From a virus: a DNA stretch of 42,871 nt. Numbering within the stretch: position 1 is the stretch's first letter; every line of letters starts with the position of its first letter. The translations under genes and the position numbers were made by a program. This document shows positions 24,824 to 32,405 of the stretch, in pieces. Under the pieces are notes generated by a model. It did not search any database, was not told where the DNA came from, and saw nothing but the letters and a program-made list of their open reading frames with translations. The stretch is taken from IMG/VR virus record IMGVR_UViG_3300005264_000129, positions 1-42,871 of that record, one strand, 5' to 3'.

Positions 24824-25075
24824 TTAACATGAATTTTTTTCCGCCATCGGGCGTAAATCCTCAAAATCCTCAATATAAGCTGCTAAAGTTAATTGACACA
24901 AGCGCAGGTGAATGTCGGATTTTTTCCATACCTCGGGTTCCCGGAACATCGGGCACCAATCGCCACAAGCTATTTCTGATTCCCCATTGGAAGCAAACGG
25001 GCAAATTTGAAGTTTCCAGGTATTTCCCCGAAGGATTTTTAAAAAGCCACGTTGGGTAATTTTTATTTTCATCAT
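24824..25075 (-). CDS. Small Cys-containing early protein
   Basis: 83 residues with AAGGAG before two consecutive ATG codons (25075, 25072). The centre has CPF and CGDWCPMF (residues 26-44), which with a later Cys could bind one zinc; the C-terminal half is helical. I do not recognise the family, although similar short CGxxCP-type proteins occur widely in phage early regions. It lies 50 bases after a terminator with no clear promoter of its own, so expression probably depends on read-through. Confidence 0.6.
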   Translation of the reverse strand: MMKIKITQRGFLKILRGNTWKLQICPFASNGESEIACGDWCPMFREPEVWKKSDIHLRLCQLTLAAYIEDFEDLRPMAEKNSC

Positions 25076-25125
25076 GATTACTCCTTGGAATTAATTTATT
25101 AGCCACTGTGGGGCGGCAAATTAAA

Positions 25126-25163
25126 AAAAGGGAGCTATTTTTATGGAAAAACAGCTCCCTTTT
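25126..25163 (-). terminator. Intrinsic terminator, - strand
   Basis: Eleven-pair stem AAAAGGGAGCT/AGCTCCCTTTT; on the - strand it is followed at once by a T-run and TTTAATTTG. It begins a few bases after the stop of the gene at 25168-25773. Confidence 0.8.
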
Positions 25164-25167
25164 AAAT

Positions 25168-25773
25168 TTACAGGTAGAGATAGCCGTCGTTGCCAAGGCT
25201 AAAACTTTGTCCATTATCACAGTAAATTTCCACCGTGCCATCCGGGTTTACCTTGTAGTAGTCAATCATGGATACGGGAACGGATGGCGCCCATTCATCC
25301 GCATCCATGGCTTTTACAACCAGGCTTTTCAAATTTTCCAGGTCCAGGAGGCATGAAATACAACCTCCTATTTCATATGATTCAGTTTCGGCGTTCCATT
25401 CGTCTGCCCAATAACACCGAGCGATGGACTCGCCTTTCCGAGTAAATTCAAACGTTAATGAGCATTGGTTCATCAAAAAGTTTTCTAAATCATCCCTCGA
25501 GCAGTTGGAGGGCAATCCCACGATGTGGGCTGTTTTAGCTATTTCCGTAAACCGATTTAAGAATGCCCAGTTGTAAACGCCCATCATTTCCCGACTTGTG
25601 GGTGTCATGTTTACATATTCTTCCCATGAAAAATCACGGGAAATTCCTTGTTCCCAATCGGCCAGGAGATTCTGGCCAAATTGGATTTCATCACGTGCTG
25701 CCATGGTTAATCCGCCGCCATTACAAGTCCAGTTGTTTTCAATAGTTTTTATAATTTCCTTGATCTCGTTCAT
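25168..25773 (-). CDS. Early hypothetical protein, single-gene unit
   Basis: 201 residues, not recognised. I chose the ATG at 25773, eight bases after GGGAG, over an in-frame ATG at 25788 that precedes that ribosome binding site. The protein is acidic, mixed alpha/beta, with Trp/Tyr-rich patches (WADEWNAETESYE, DADEWAPSV) and several Cys spaced irregularly; the C terminus has a strand-rich IYCDNGQSFSLGNDGYLYL. Promoter 25825-25853 and terminator 25126-25163 bracket it alone, implying independent early expression. A regulatory or anti-host role is possible, without sequence proof. Confidence 0.65.
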   Translation of the reverse strand: MNEIKEIIKTIENNWTCNGGGLTMAARDEIQFGQNLLADWEQGISRDFSWEEYVNMTPTSREMMGVYNWAFLNRFTEIAKTAHIVGLPSNCSRDDLENFLMNQCSLTFEFTRKGESIARCYWADEWNAETESYEIGGCISCLLDLENLKSLVVKAMDADEWAPSVPVSMIDYYKVNPDGTVEIYCDNGQSFSLGNDGYLYL

Positions 25774-25824
25774 AATAGCTCCCTTCATTTAGGTTTTAGT
25801 TAACAGTCAATCAATCGTGGGTAT

Positions 25825-25853
25825 ACAATAGCACTGAAAAAAGGCTTTGTCAA
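25825..25853 (-). promoter_or_regulatory. Early promoter, - strand
   Basis: TTGACA (25853-25848, perfect), 17-base spacer and TATTGT (25830-25825) on the - strand, followed by ATACCCACGATTGATTG. The start region resembles those of the promoters near 39135 and 40094. Confidence 0.75.
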
Positions 25854-25916
25854 TAGACTTTTTAAATTTTTTCTAAATTTATTGATTTAGTGTTATTGAA
25901 GGGTTTTATTATTGAC

Positions 25917-26120
25917 CTAATAACAATATTTATCCGGGCAACCATGAATAGCTCTCGTGCCGCATATATACTCCTTGCTCGGGGTATTGCATCGAGCTTT
26001 ATATCCCTTGCCCGGCGTAAAAACTCCGGGATCAGGTCGAGCCCAATAACATTCACGCTTGGGGCACTCCTCGCTGCAAACATCCACATATACGTTTAAA
26101 TTTTTATCCTTGACTTTCAT
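25917..26120 (-). CDS. Small Cys-rich early protein
   Basis: 67 residues with GGGAGAT upstream. It has seven Cys, in the patterns CSEECPKREC (15-24), a single Cys near 44, C53 and CPDKYC at the end, so it probably binds one or two metal ions or forms a compact zinc knuckle. It is basic and short, suggesting nucleic acid or protein binding. It lies 25 bases after the DNA ligase stop and may be co-transcribed with it. No family recognised. Confidence 0.6.
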   Translation of the reverse strand: MKVKDKNLNVYVDVCSEECPKRECYWARPDPGVFTPGKGYKARCNTPSKEYICGTRAIHGCPDKYCY

Positions 26121-26145
26121 AACTTATCTCCCTGATTTAATTAAA

Positions 26146-26985
26146 TTATTTATCCCATCGCCAACCTTTAAACCGTGGTTGTCGCATTTTTCCCTGCTTC
26201 GTCTCCTCCTTAAAAATACATTCGCAATACACCCCTTGAAATTCCTGTTTATTTTTCCAAATGTAAGTTCGATTATATGAGTTATACGTGTTTTCATCCA
26301 ATTTTTCCCTTTCCTTGATTGTCAATGACGACCAAGGCTTTTCATTAAAACCGACTCCCACCTTGCAGGTTTTATTTTTATATTCCACGATTAAAGCGCC
26401 TAAACTTCCCTCGTGTTTACCCGTGCCCGGCAAAAAACCAATTACTTTACAGTCGGCGGATTCCTCGGGAAATAATTTCATCCACTTATAATTTTTTTTA
26501 TTTTCATATTTACTATCAATATTATAATAAACCAGCCCCTCATATCCACGGTCTAAAAATTGCTTGTATTTTTTCAATAGCTCTGCTTCGTTGGTGACGA
26601 TATGATGTTCCACTACCGATATTGACGGGCTTTGAATATTCCCTAAAACTTCTCGGAGTTTGTAATATCGTTTTATTTTTGAGAGGCCAATGTTGGTAAT
26701 ATCGAAAACATTATATACCGTATCAGGTGCTTCTTGATAGTTGCGAATCAAGCCTGAAGCCACGTCAAAATTTTTTCCTTTTACGATTAACTCACCATCG
26801 AATGAAAAATTAAAGCCAGTCGGAAGCGTATTTAAAATATGCGTCATTCCCTTGATCAAATTTCCACGTCGTGAAACCAAACCCCGTGGAGTTAATTTTG
26901 CCCGAACGCCATCAAGTTTTGGTGCAACTAATGCCGGAAAAATCGCTTTGTTTGAAATGTACTCCTTTGGCCTTTGTACTATCAT
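26146..26985 (-). CDS. ATP-dependent DNA ligase
   Basis: 279 residues. The nucleotidyl transferase core is clear: motif I APKLDGVRA with the AMP-accepting Lys23, SRRG (motif Ia, 38-41), FDGEL (62-66, motif III), YNVFDI (91-96, IIIa), EGLVYY (149-154, IV) and KWMK (167-170, V). An OB domain with RFKGWRWDK at the end follows. It seals nicks during phage DNA replication and repair, like T7 gp1.3. I chose the ATG at 26985 with AAAGGA seven bases upstream over the earlier in-frame TTG at 27003, which lies upstream of that ribosome binding site. Confidence 0.93.
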   Translation of the reverse strand: MIVQRPKEYISNKAIFPALVAPKLDGVRAKLTPRGLVSRRGNLIKGMTHILNTLPTGFNFSFDGELIVKGKNFDVASGLIRNYQEAPDTVYNVFDITNIGLSKIKRYYKLREVLGNIQSPSISVVEHHIVTNEAELLKKYKQFLDRGYEGLVYYNIDSKYENKKNYKWMKLFPEESADCKVIGFLPGTGKHEGSLGALIVEYKNKTCKVGVGFNEKPWSSLTIKEREKLDENTYNSYNRTYIWKNKQEFQGVYCECIFKEETKQGKMRQPRFKGWRWDK

Positions 26986-27003
26986 GTTTTGTTTTCCTTT
27001 CAA

Positions 27004-27225
27004 ATCGAATATAAATTTGCTTCGAATGTATATGTAGAGCGTTCATATTATGCCAAATACGATCGATTTAATAATTATGAATATAATCATATCAATAAAA
27101 AATATCTCTCTGTAATCGCATATAAAAGCCTTTAAAATCGATATTATAAATTGTATAATGATTTCAATAAGTTATATGTTAGGTATTATGTCAATTTTCG
27201 ATTAAATTAACATAATACCTATTTA
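27004..27225. other. AT-rich intergenic region
   Basis: About 220 bases of very AT-rich sequence with no gene. It has a large hairpin at 27180-27221 and a 21-base element at 27154-27174 that recurs with two mismatches at 42845-42865, the extreme right end. Its composition and structure would suit a transcription end point or a replication element; neither is shown. Confidence 0.5.
27180..27221 (-). terminator. Perfect 12-pair hairpin after the replication operon
   Basis: TAGGTATTATGT pairs with ACATAATACCTA, and the loop can form five more AT pairs. It lies 4 bases after the stop of the gene at 27226-27483. No T-run, so termination is only probable. Confidence 0.6.
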
Positions 27226-27483
27226 TTACTTTTTTATATCGCCCATCCGAATAAGCCTTATTAATTCCTGGTCTTCCCTTTTGTTCCGGAGAACGTTGAA
27301 TCGCCCTTTTAGCCTTTTTATTATCGCTAATCGCTTTTTAGTTCGTAGTTCAACGGAAATGGCTTTTAGCAATCCTTGTTCGGAAAAAGTGTTGATGACG
27401 TTACTCACTTTTTTCCAACTCGATAATTGGTCTAAATAAAATTCGTAGTCCTCGGGTGAAGGATTCCCAATAAAATTAATCAT
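27226..27483 (-). CDS. Hypothetical protein coupled to DNA polymerase
   Basis: 85 residues; its ATG overlaps the stop of the polymerase C-terminal frame (ATGA), indicating translational coupling to the polymerase. The N-terminal half has acidic and aromatic residues (SPEDYEFYLDQLSSWKKV), the second half is very basic (RTKKRLAIIKRLKGRF, then RNKRED). It looks fully helical and could bind DNA. Possibly a small replication accessory factor; no family recognised. If the polymerase frame is really interrupted, translation of this gene would depend on restart there. Confidence 0.65.
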   Translation of the reverse strand: MINFIGNPSPEDYEFYLDQLSSWKKVSNVINTFSEQGLLKAISVELRTKKRLAIIKRLKGRFNVLRNKREDQELIRLIRMGDIKK

Positions 27484-27875
27484 TTGCGATACCGTTCTGA
27501 TATAAAACCATCAGCATTAAGTGGAAGTCCTTCCCAAATTTCCGACCTGTTGCACAGGACTTCATTAACCTGATTGATTGATAATTCGCCTTTTCGTGTT
27601 TCAAGTACAACTTCATCGTGAACGGTTAAAATGATGTCGTTATAGCCCATACTTTCCAACTCGAGGATCGCTTCAAATAAAACCTCCCGAGCGGAGCCTT
27701 GCGAGGCGTTTTCGGTGAGTCTTCCCGGAGTGATATGATGTTTAATCCATTTTTTCGTTTTGGAATGGAGCCCCATATGACATAACACATATTCTTTCGG
27801 TGAGTCTTCCCGGAGTGATATGATGTTTAATCCATTTTTTCGTTTTGGAATGGAGCCCCATATGACATAACACAT
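27480..27875 (-). pseudogene. Displaced C-terminal part of DNA polymerase (palm motif C)
   Basis: This frame carries the missing end of the polymerase: after the duplicated stretch it reads ENASQGSAREVLFEAILELE, then motif C in LTVHDEVVLE, ending ISERYRK. It is out of frame with the 608-residue N-terminal part because of the 85-base duplication at 27710-27879. Its first ATG, at 27875 within the repeat, has no clear ribosome binding site, and the ~40 residues it would add at the front are out-of-frame translation of the first copy. So this is best read as the detached end of one gene of 667 residues. Confidence 0.85.
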
Positions 27876-27879
27876 ATTC
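27710..27879. repeat. Exact 85-base tandem duplication inside DNA polymerase
   Basis: 27710-27794 and 27795-27879 are identical at all 85 positions and directly adjacent. 85 is not a multiple of three, so the second copy shifts the reading frame. Removing one copy leaves 2004 bases from 29568 to 27480, exactly 668 codons, with no internal stop. Confidence 0.98.
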
Positions 27880-29568
27880 AGCTTTACCCCAATCGTTTAC
27901 CTCGGTTGATACCCACGCCTGCGGGTAGCAAATTGATTTCCCATTCGGTAAAATCATAAATAAATGCCCGGACGTGTGCATGAAACTTATTTTTAAATAG
28001 TTTGTGATTTTTCCGGGTGTTAAAACTGCTTCGATCGCTGCTTTTTTTAACCCATACCATAAATCAACAACTTTATTATACCTGCTCCTAAACGTGTCAA
28101 TCGTTTTTTTCGCTTCCTCGAGGGTGATATCAAATTTCTGCTTTTCAACGCAGTCTCGCCAAAACTTGCGATATCCCATTCCATACCCACCTCCGAGTAT
28201 CGTAAGTTTCCCGTGTCGTCGTCTCCGTGAATCCTTGGGAATTTCATCGTAGGCTTGATCGTATAAATGCGATGCCATATCCTTATATGTGTCCATGCCC
28301 GACCGGATTAATTCGAGCACGTCCTCTTGCTCGGCAAGCCAACAAAGCATCCTATTTTCGATTTGGCTATAATCGGATACGACTAGTTCCTTTCCTTTGC
28401 TCGCACAAATCGACGGCCTGATAAGTGCGGAGGATGTGAATAAAAGCGTATCGTAAATTCCCATTAATTCAGAAAGGTCCTTGGTTTTAAAATCGTGTAT
28501 TGTTTGATTTATCGCCTCCATATAATTTTGACCATCGGAGCAGGGCACAGTTGCACGTGGAAGGTTTTGTGGTTGCAGCAATCTCCCGCCTTCCCGTCCT
28601 GTTGTCGCCTTGTGATATTTTAAACAATCACGAATCCGACCATCGCGGCAAATCGCTTCCTGTATTTTTTGAAATTTTTTAATTGAACTTTTTCCTGCTA
28701 ATTGTCGTATTTCAAGGAGACTTTTGACGTTTTGATAGTTTTCAATTTCCGGGTCACTTAATGCCGATAAAATAGTATCAGCAGTAAAATCAGGCAATTC
28801 ATAACCTTGGGATTCGCACCACTCCATTATTTTTGCTCGTTGATTTATCGTTTTGACTTTGCCGCCGGTTATGATTGGAACTACCGTGGAAACTTCTTGT
28901 AAATATTCCCCCGTTTTTTCAACAATCATGTCCACTAACTCAAGGTCAATGGGTATACCCCGTTGATTTTTTCTCAACGTGTGATGTAAAATTTTTATTT
29001 CAGTATCAGGTAATTCCCACGGGAAATGGTTGAGGATTGCCATTTCCGACCTAACATCCTGTTTACAATATTCGTAAAATTCCTCAAATAATTCAGGGTG
29101 AGTTTCAGGAGTTAGTCGACGATATTTATTTTTTTTCGTAATTTTTTGGGGAACTGATAGCAATTTTATTAATTGCTCGCCCCGTTTATCCTTTTGGACC
29201 TTGAGGTCTAATGCGTCTCCGCATTTATCCAACGCCATGGGGAAAGCAAAATTTAGGGCGATTGCTTGAGTATCCCTCCACTGCTCGAGTTTTATCACCG
29301 GCCAATTTAATTTTTTTACGCCAATTTCATTCCAGATCGCAAACTCAAAACCGACGTTCCAGGCATAAACTAAATCGCCTCGTAATATCGCATCTCGCAG
29401 GACAAGTGGAAATTCGTCTCCAGCTATCCAAATTTCAGGAGGCGAATTATTAATCGAATATGCTAAGCATATTATATCCGTTGATCGGTCTTGGGCGTAT
29501 CGATGTTGACCAACGTTTTTTAAGTCGGCTTCGGAGTAAGTTTCAAAATCAATATTAATTTGTCCCAT
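27742..29568 (-). CDS. Family A DNA polymerase, truncated by frameshift
   Basis: 608 residues as it stands. The 3'-5' exonuclease domain has DFETYSE (Asp7, Glu9), the WNVGFEFAIWN segment (70-80) and YCKQDV (Tyr167, Asp171). The polymerase domain has motif A DYSQIENRML (Asp399) and the fingers motif B region from RRRRHGKLTILGGGYGMGY (448-466). Motif C with the second catalytic Asp lies beyond the frameshift, so this product should proofread but not polymerise. The last ~18 residues are out-of-frame. The start overlaps the dCMP deaminase stop by 14 bases. Undamaged, it would be the main replicative polymerase. Confidence 0.9.
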   Translation of the reverse strand: MGQINIDFETYSEADLKNVGQHRYAQDRSTDIICLAYSINNSPPEIWIAGDEFPLVLRDAILRGDLVYAWNVGFEFAIWNEIGVKKLNWPVIKLEQWRDTQAIALNFAFPMALDKCGDALDLKVQKDKRGEQLIKLLSVPQKITKKNKYRRLTPETHPELFEEFYEYCKQDVRSEMAILNHFPWELPDTEIKILHHTLRKNQRGIPIDLELVDMIVEKTGEYLQEVSTVVPIITGGKVKTINQRAKIMEWCESQGYELPDFTADTILSALSDPEIENYQNVKSLLEIRQLAGKSSIKKFQKIQEAICRDGRIRDCLKYHKATTGREGGRLLQPQNLPRATVPCSDGQNYMEAINQTIHDFKTKDLSELMGIYDTLLFTSSALIRPSICASKGKELVVSDYSQIENRMLCWLAEQEDVLELIRSGMDTYKDMASHLYDQAYDEIPKDSRRRRHGKLTILGGGYGMGYRKFWRDCVEKQKFDITLEEAKKTIDTFRSRYNKVVDLWYGLKKAAIEAVLTPGKITNYLKISFMHTSGHLFMILPNGKSICYPQAWVSTEVNDWGKAEYVLCHMGLHSKTKKWIKHHITPGRLTERICVMSYGAPFQNEKMD

Positions 29569-29980
29569 ACTGTTTTTTCCTTATATTGCATTGTTTTAAA
29601 AAATTATTACACAAATCGGATACAGCATACTTATTCAAAAAAACAATATTTTTTATATCATATGTGGCTATTAATTTGCAACAGTTAAAACAGGGTTCCA
29701 ATGTAACATAAATCGTTTCAGGCTTAATTCGTGAATGTGAACACAACAATAAAGCATTGACCTCGGCATGAATCGCCGGGCACGAATCGAGATCCTGGCC
29801 TGATACTTTTCGATTACATTTCCGACAATGTGGATATCCTGAAGGAGGTCCGTTATAACCCGTGGATATAATTTTATTATCGCCTACGATTATAGCCCCC
29901 ACCTGCCGGGACAGGCAGGGGCTTCGCTTTGCAACGATTTTAGCAATTTCCATGAAATATTTTTCTCGGCTTATTCGCAT
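29555..29980 (-). CDS. dCMP deaminase (zinc-dependent cytidine deaminase family)
   Basis: 141 residues with the deaminase core: zinc ligand and proton shuttle in IHAEVNAL (His71, Glu73) and EPCFNCCK (Cys97, Cys100). Additional His/Cys residues (HCRKC at 51-55) match the second zinc site of ComEB/T4 cd-type enzymes. It converts dCMP to dUMP, feeding dTTP synthesis and lowering the dCMP pool. It lies between the thymidylate synthase-like gene and the polymerase, with 9-base and overlapping junctions, so it belongs to the same operon. In T4 the equivalent enzyme accompanies hydroxymethyl-dCMP synthesis. Confidence 0.93.
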   Translation of the reverse strand: MRISREKYFMEIAKIVAKRSPCLSRQVGAIIVGDNKIISTGYNGPPSGYPHCRKCNRKVSGQDLDSCPAIHAEVNALLLCSHSRIKPETIYVTLEPCFNCCKLIATYDIKNIVFLNKYAVSDLCNNFLKQCNIRKKQYGTN

Positions 29981-29989
29981 ATATTTTTC

Positions 29990-30685
29990 CTAAAACATAT
30001 CCTTAACATGCCCTTTAAAACAATGCAAGGAACCGATATTATGATAAAAATACCCCGGTTTAACTCCCACTGAATTAGCGATAAATATCATCAAGTTAAT
30101 TGTCATAAATACGTCCGATGCGTAAAATAAGGCATAATCGCAGGATCTTTGGTTGTAAATGACGTGTAACATATTGTTCCGAATCAAAAATTGATATGAA
30201 AGCGAACACGGGACTCTGTCTTGACCTCCCCAGTTCATCATGTCCCTGGTTGATTCGTAAAATGACAATATCGCCTGTCTCGTATTAGGTCGAGTTTTCA
30301 ATTCGTGGATAATATAAGGCAACTGTGCATGATACCGTTCCGGGTAACTATATGAAAAAACTCCATTTCTTAAATAGGGCTGCCAAAACGCTTTTCGTAA
30401 TTCCCACGCCTTGCCCGGATTTTTATTCACGAGCTGTAAATTTACCCGTTCGGATAGCTCGGCATATGCCCATTCAACGTGAATATTCATTTCCTTGAGT
30501 AATTCGTTTAGGTCATTATATCCCTGTATACAATAGGAATACCCCATCAATTCCAAGGTTTCAAAATTCGGATCGTCACCGACGTACTTGTCCTGAACCG
30601 TTTCTGATTGGTAACGGATACCCATTTCCTTCAATTCGCGACCGATTTCTTTAGCTGCGTCAACAGTCGATTGATAAATTCTCAT
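29990..30685 (-). CDS. Thymidylate synthase-fold dCMP hydroxymethylase or methylase (predicted)
   Basis: 231 residues, close to T4 gp42 (246). Gapless alignment to E. coli thymidylate synthase from the catalytic Cys is possible: Cys160 (C146) in RVPCSLSYQF, Arg180/Ser181/Asp183 (R166, S167, D169) in NQRSCDY, and His221 (H207). The position of N177, which recognises dUMP, is Asp191 (FYASDVFM). Asp there is the hallmark of T4 dCMP hydroxymethylase and related dCMP-modifying enzymes. So the substrate is predicted to be dCMP, with methylene-tetrahydrofolate as carbon donor and hydroxymethyl-dCMP the likely product. It overlaps the methyltransferase gene by four bases. Confidence 0.82.
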   Translation of the reverse strand: MRIYQSTVDAAKEIGRELKEMGIRYQSETVQDKYVGDDPNFETLELMGYSYCIQGYNDLNELLKEMNIHVEWAYAELSERVNLQLVNKNPGKAWELRKAFWQPYLRNGVFSYSYPERYHAQLPYIIHELKTRPNTRQAILSFYESTRDMMNWGGQDRVPCSLSYQFLIRNNMLHVIYNQRSCDYALFYASDVFMTINLMIFIANSVGVKPGYFYHNIGSLHCFKGHVKDMF

Positions 30686-31800
30686 TTGTCCAGTGCCTCC
30701 TGGATATACCTATTTGGCTTTGCGAGCCGTTGAAAGGAACACGTATATTTTTTATCATTATTACAAAAAGCGACAAATTGGTCAATCAAAAATTTAGGAA
30801 ATTCACACGGGATACACCTTCCTGTCTGCTGAATCATATTCCTATTTCTGCTATGCACCCACGTTCCATCATCCTCAAATCGTGTGCCGTAAAAAATAAA
30901 ATCGTCCGGAAATCCCATTATTCTAGCTCGTTCCCGAATCGTTAAAGGGAGGCATCGTAAGGGATGGATTAGTGGATGGGTTCCAATTAGCGTTAATGCC
31001 GGTCGGTCATAATTCGGTTTTATAAATCCAAAGTGATATTTTTTAACTCCATCCTCCCTAAAATAATGAAGTGCTTTATTATCCGTTTTCGTCCTAAAAA
31101 CATGCTGAATTTGCCCCCAAGTCATCGTTCCATCTTGGAAAACTCGCCTCCCACTATTTGAACGTGCTGTGGTCGAATGTTCATCGTGATTGGGAAGCGA
31201 TCCGATGTTATTTTCTAAATCGGAAATCGTGGACCTTAATGTGGCTGTGTTTTTCGTCTCGCCAGGGGCGAATATGTAATTTAATTCTTTGAGAGTTGCG
31301 ATAATGAAAAGCCGGTTCCGGTTTGCTTGGCAATTTCCATAATAGTAATTGGATACATATTCAATCGATACGTCATAATCAGTCAATAGCGATTTATACA
31401 AACTCGGCGGATTCGCCTCCAATGACTTGGGGAGGTTGTCAAAAAACGCCAATTTAGGCTTAACCCGATTGACGATATTAATAAATTCTATAAAGTCCAT
31501 GGATTTTTTAGCCGCATAATCAATTCTTTTTTGGCCCTTCAAATTGACTAAATTCGAGTATGTTCCACATTTGGGATGACCGGCGATGATGTCAATATCC
31601 TTCAATAATTCGCTGGGAACTTCATCGATTTTTCGCACCAAAAATGCTCCGGGAAAATTCTCGAGAAACGTATTTCTCCCCTTTTCGTCATAAACATGAA
31701 CAAATGGTCGGGGTTCGATATTTCCAACTATTTCATGTCCATCCCTCGCAGCTAATGCGAATGGTGATCCTATGCCGCCGTATACACCTAAAATTTTCAT
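30682..31800 (-). CDS. Divergent cytosine-C5 DNA methyltransferase family protein
   Basis: 372 residues with the C5-methyltransferase plan. Motif I is VYGGIGSPFALA (6-17), motif IV is IIAGHPKCGTYSN with the putative nucleophile Cys78, motif VI is FFDNLPKS (119-126), motif VIII is around QANRNRLFIIA (158-168), and a target-recognition segment precedes LTIRERARIMGFP (motif IX-like). Two signatures differ from the norm: GGPPC is GHPKC, and the catalytic ENV is DNL, so activity or product may be unusual. The ATG at 31800 overlaps the upstream stop (TGATG); an in-frame TTG at 31803 is less likely. It sits in the nucleotide modification operon. Confidence 0.8.
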   Translation of the reverse strand: MKILGVYGGIGSPFALAARDGHEIVGNIEPRPFVHVYDEKGRNTFLENFPGAFLVRKIDEVPSELLKDIDIIAGHPKCGTYSNLVNLKGQKRIDYAAKKSMDFIEFINIVNRVKPKLAFFDNLPKSLEANPPSLYKSLLTDYDVSIEYVSNYYYGNCQANRNRLFIIATLKELNYIFAPGETKNTATLRSTISDLENNIGSLPNHDEHSTTARSNSGRRVFQDGTMTWGQIQHVFRTKTDNKALHYFREDGVKKYHFGFIKPNYDRPALTLIGTHPLIHPLRCLPLTIRERARIMGFPDDFIFYGTRFEDDGTWVHSRNRNMIQQTGRCIPCEFPKFLIDQFVAFCNNDKKYTCSFQRLAKPNRYIQEALDK

Positions 31801-32405
31801 CAATAATTACTCCTAATCCTGAATTGATTAACCATATTTTTTTTCATGTAAATCATAAAAATTTGGTCGAGGTTTAAATTGTGATTCATGATGCAGGATA
31901 TAAGGTCATAATATCCTAACAGGAGGTGCCGTTTAAACCGATTTTGATCAGTCAGAACGTGGGTATTTTTCCACGGTTTGTTTTTCAGAAGGTTACATGC
32001 AATTCCCAAGTTATAACAAACGTTTAAAATGCTTTTACTCCAACAGTTATATTCAAATTGTATGTCTGCCGGTGTGTATTCGCAAATAATCAACAGCTCG
32101 GTATAAAAGTGTAATGTGTCGATCAATTCCTCCAAACAATGGAGGTGATTATTTTCGTTCAATGCCTCCTGGGCTTCGGTTAATTCCTCGGTAATTCGCC
32201 AGGCAAAATCCTTAATCAAGTATTGCCAGTTCCGATCGTCGAGTGAAAAGGGCCCTTGAACCAATCCCAGCCCCAGCTGATTGTGAAGTTCGATATGTTT
32301 ATATTTTTCGTGCAGTTCATTTTGCCTTTTGAAAATCGCCTCGAAAATTTCCCTTTCAGTTTCGGGAATTTTAATATCGTCATCATTAATGTCTGTAATG
32401 TTCAT
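31800..32405 (-). CDS. All-alpha NTP pyrophosphohydrolase (MazG/dUTPase-2, gp56-like)
   Basis: 201 residues, predicted fully helical. The metal-binding signature of the MazG/dimeric dUTPase superfamily is visible: ITEELTEAQEA (Glu73, Glu74, Glu77), then LEELIDTLHF (Glu93, Asp96). These enzymes hydrolyse non-canonical or unwanted dNTPs to dNMPs; T4 gp56 does so for dCTP and dUTP to keep normal cytosine out of phage DNA and supply dCMP. Flanking genes make that role attractive here. A perfect GGAGG precedes the ATG, which overlaps the kinase-like gene by 20 bases. Substrate is inference. Confidence 0.75.
   Translation of the reverse strand: MNITDINDDDIKIPETEREIFEAIFKRQNELHEKYKHIELHNQLGLGLVQGPFSLDDRNWQYLIKDFAWRITEELTEAQEALNENNHLHCLEELIDTLHFYTELLIICEYTPADIQFEYNCWSKSILNVCYNLGIACNLLKNKPWKNTHVLTDQNRFKRHLLLGYYDLISCIMNHNLNLDQIFMIYMKKNMVNQFRIRSNY

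Noticed and set aside
24829-25059. + strand frame opposite the 83-residue early gene
   Set aside because: The - strand frame has AAGGAG and a Cys motif; the + strand ATG lacks a close ribosome binding site.
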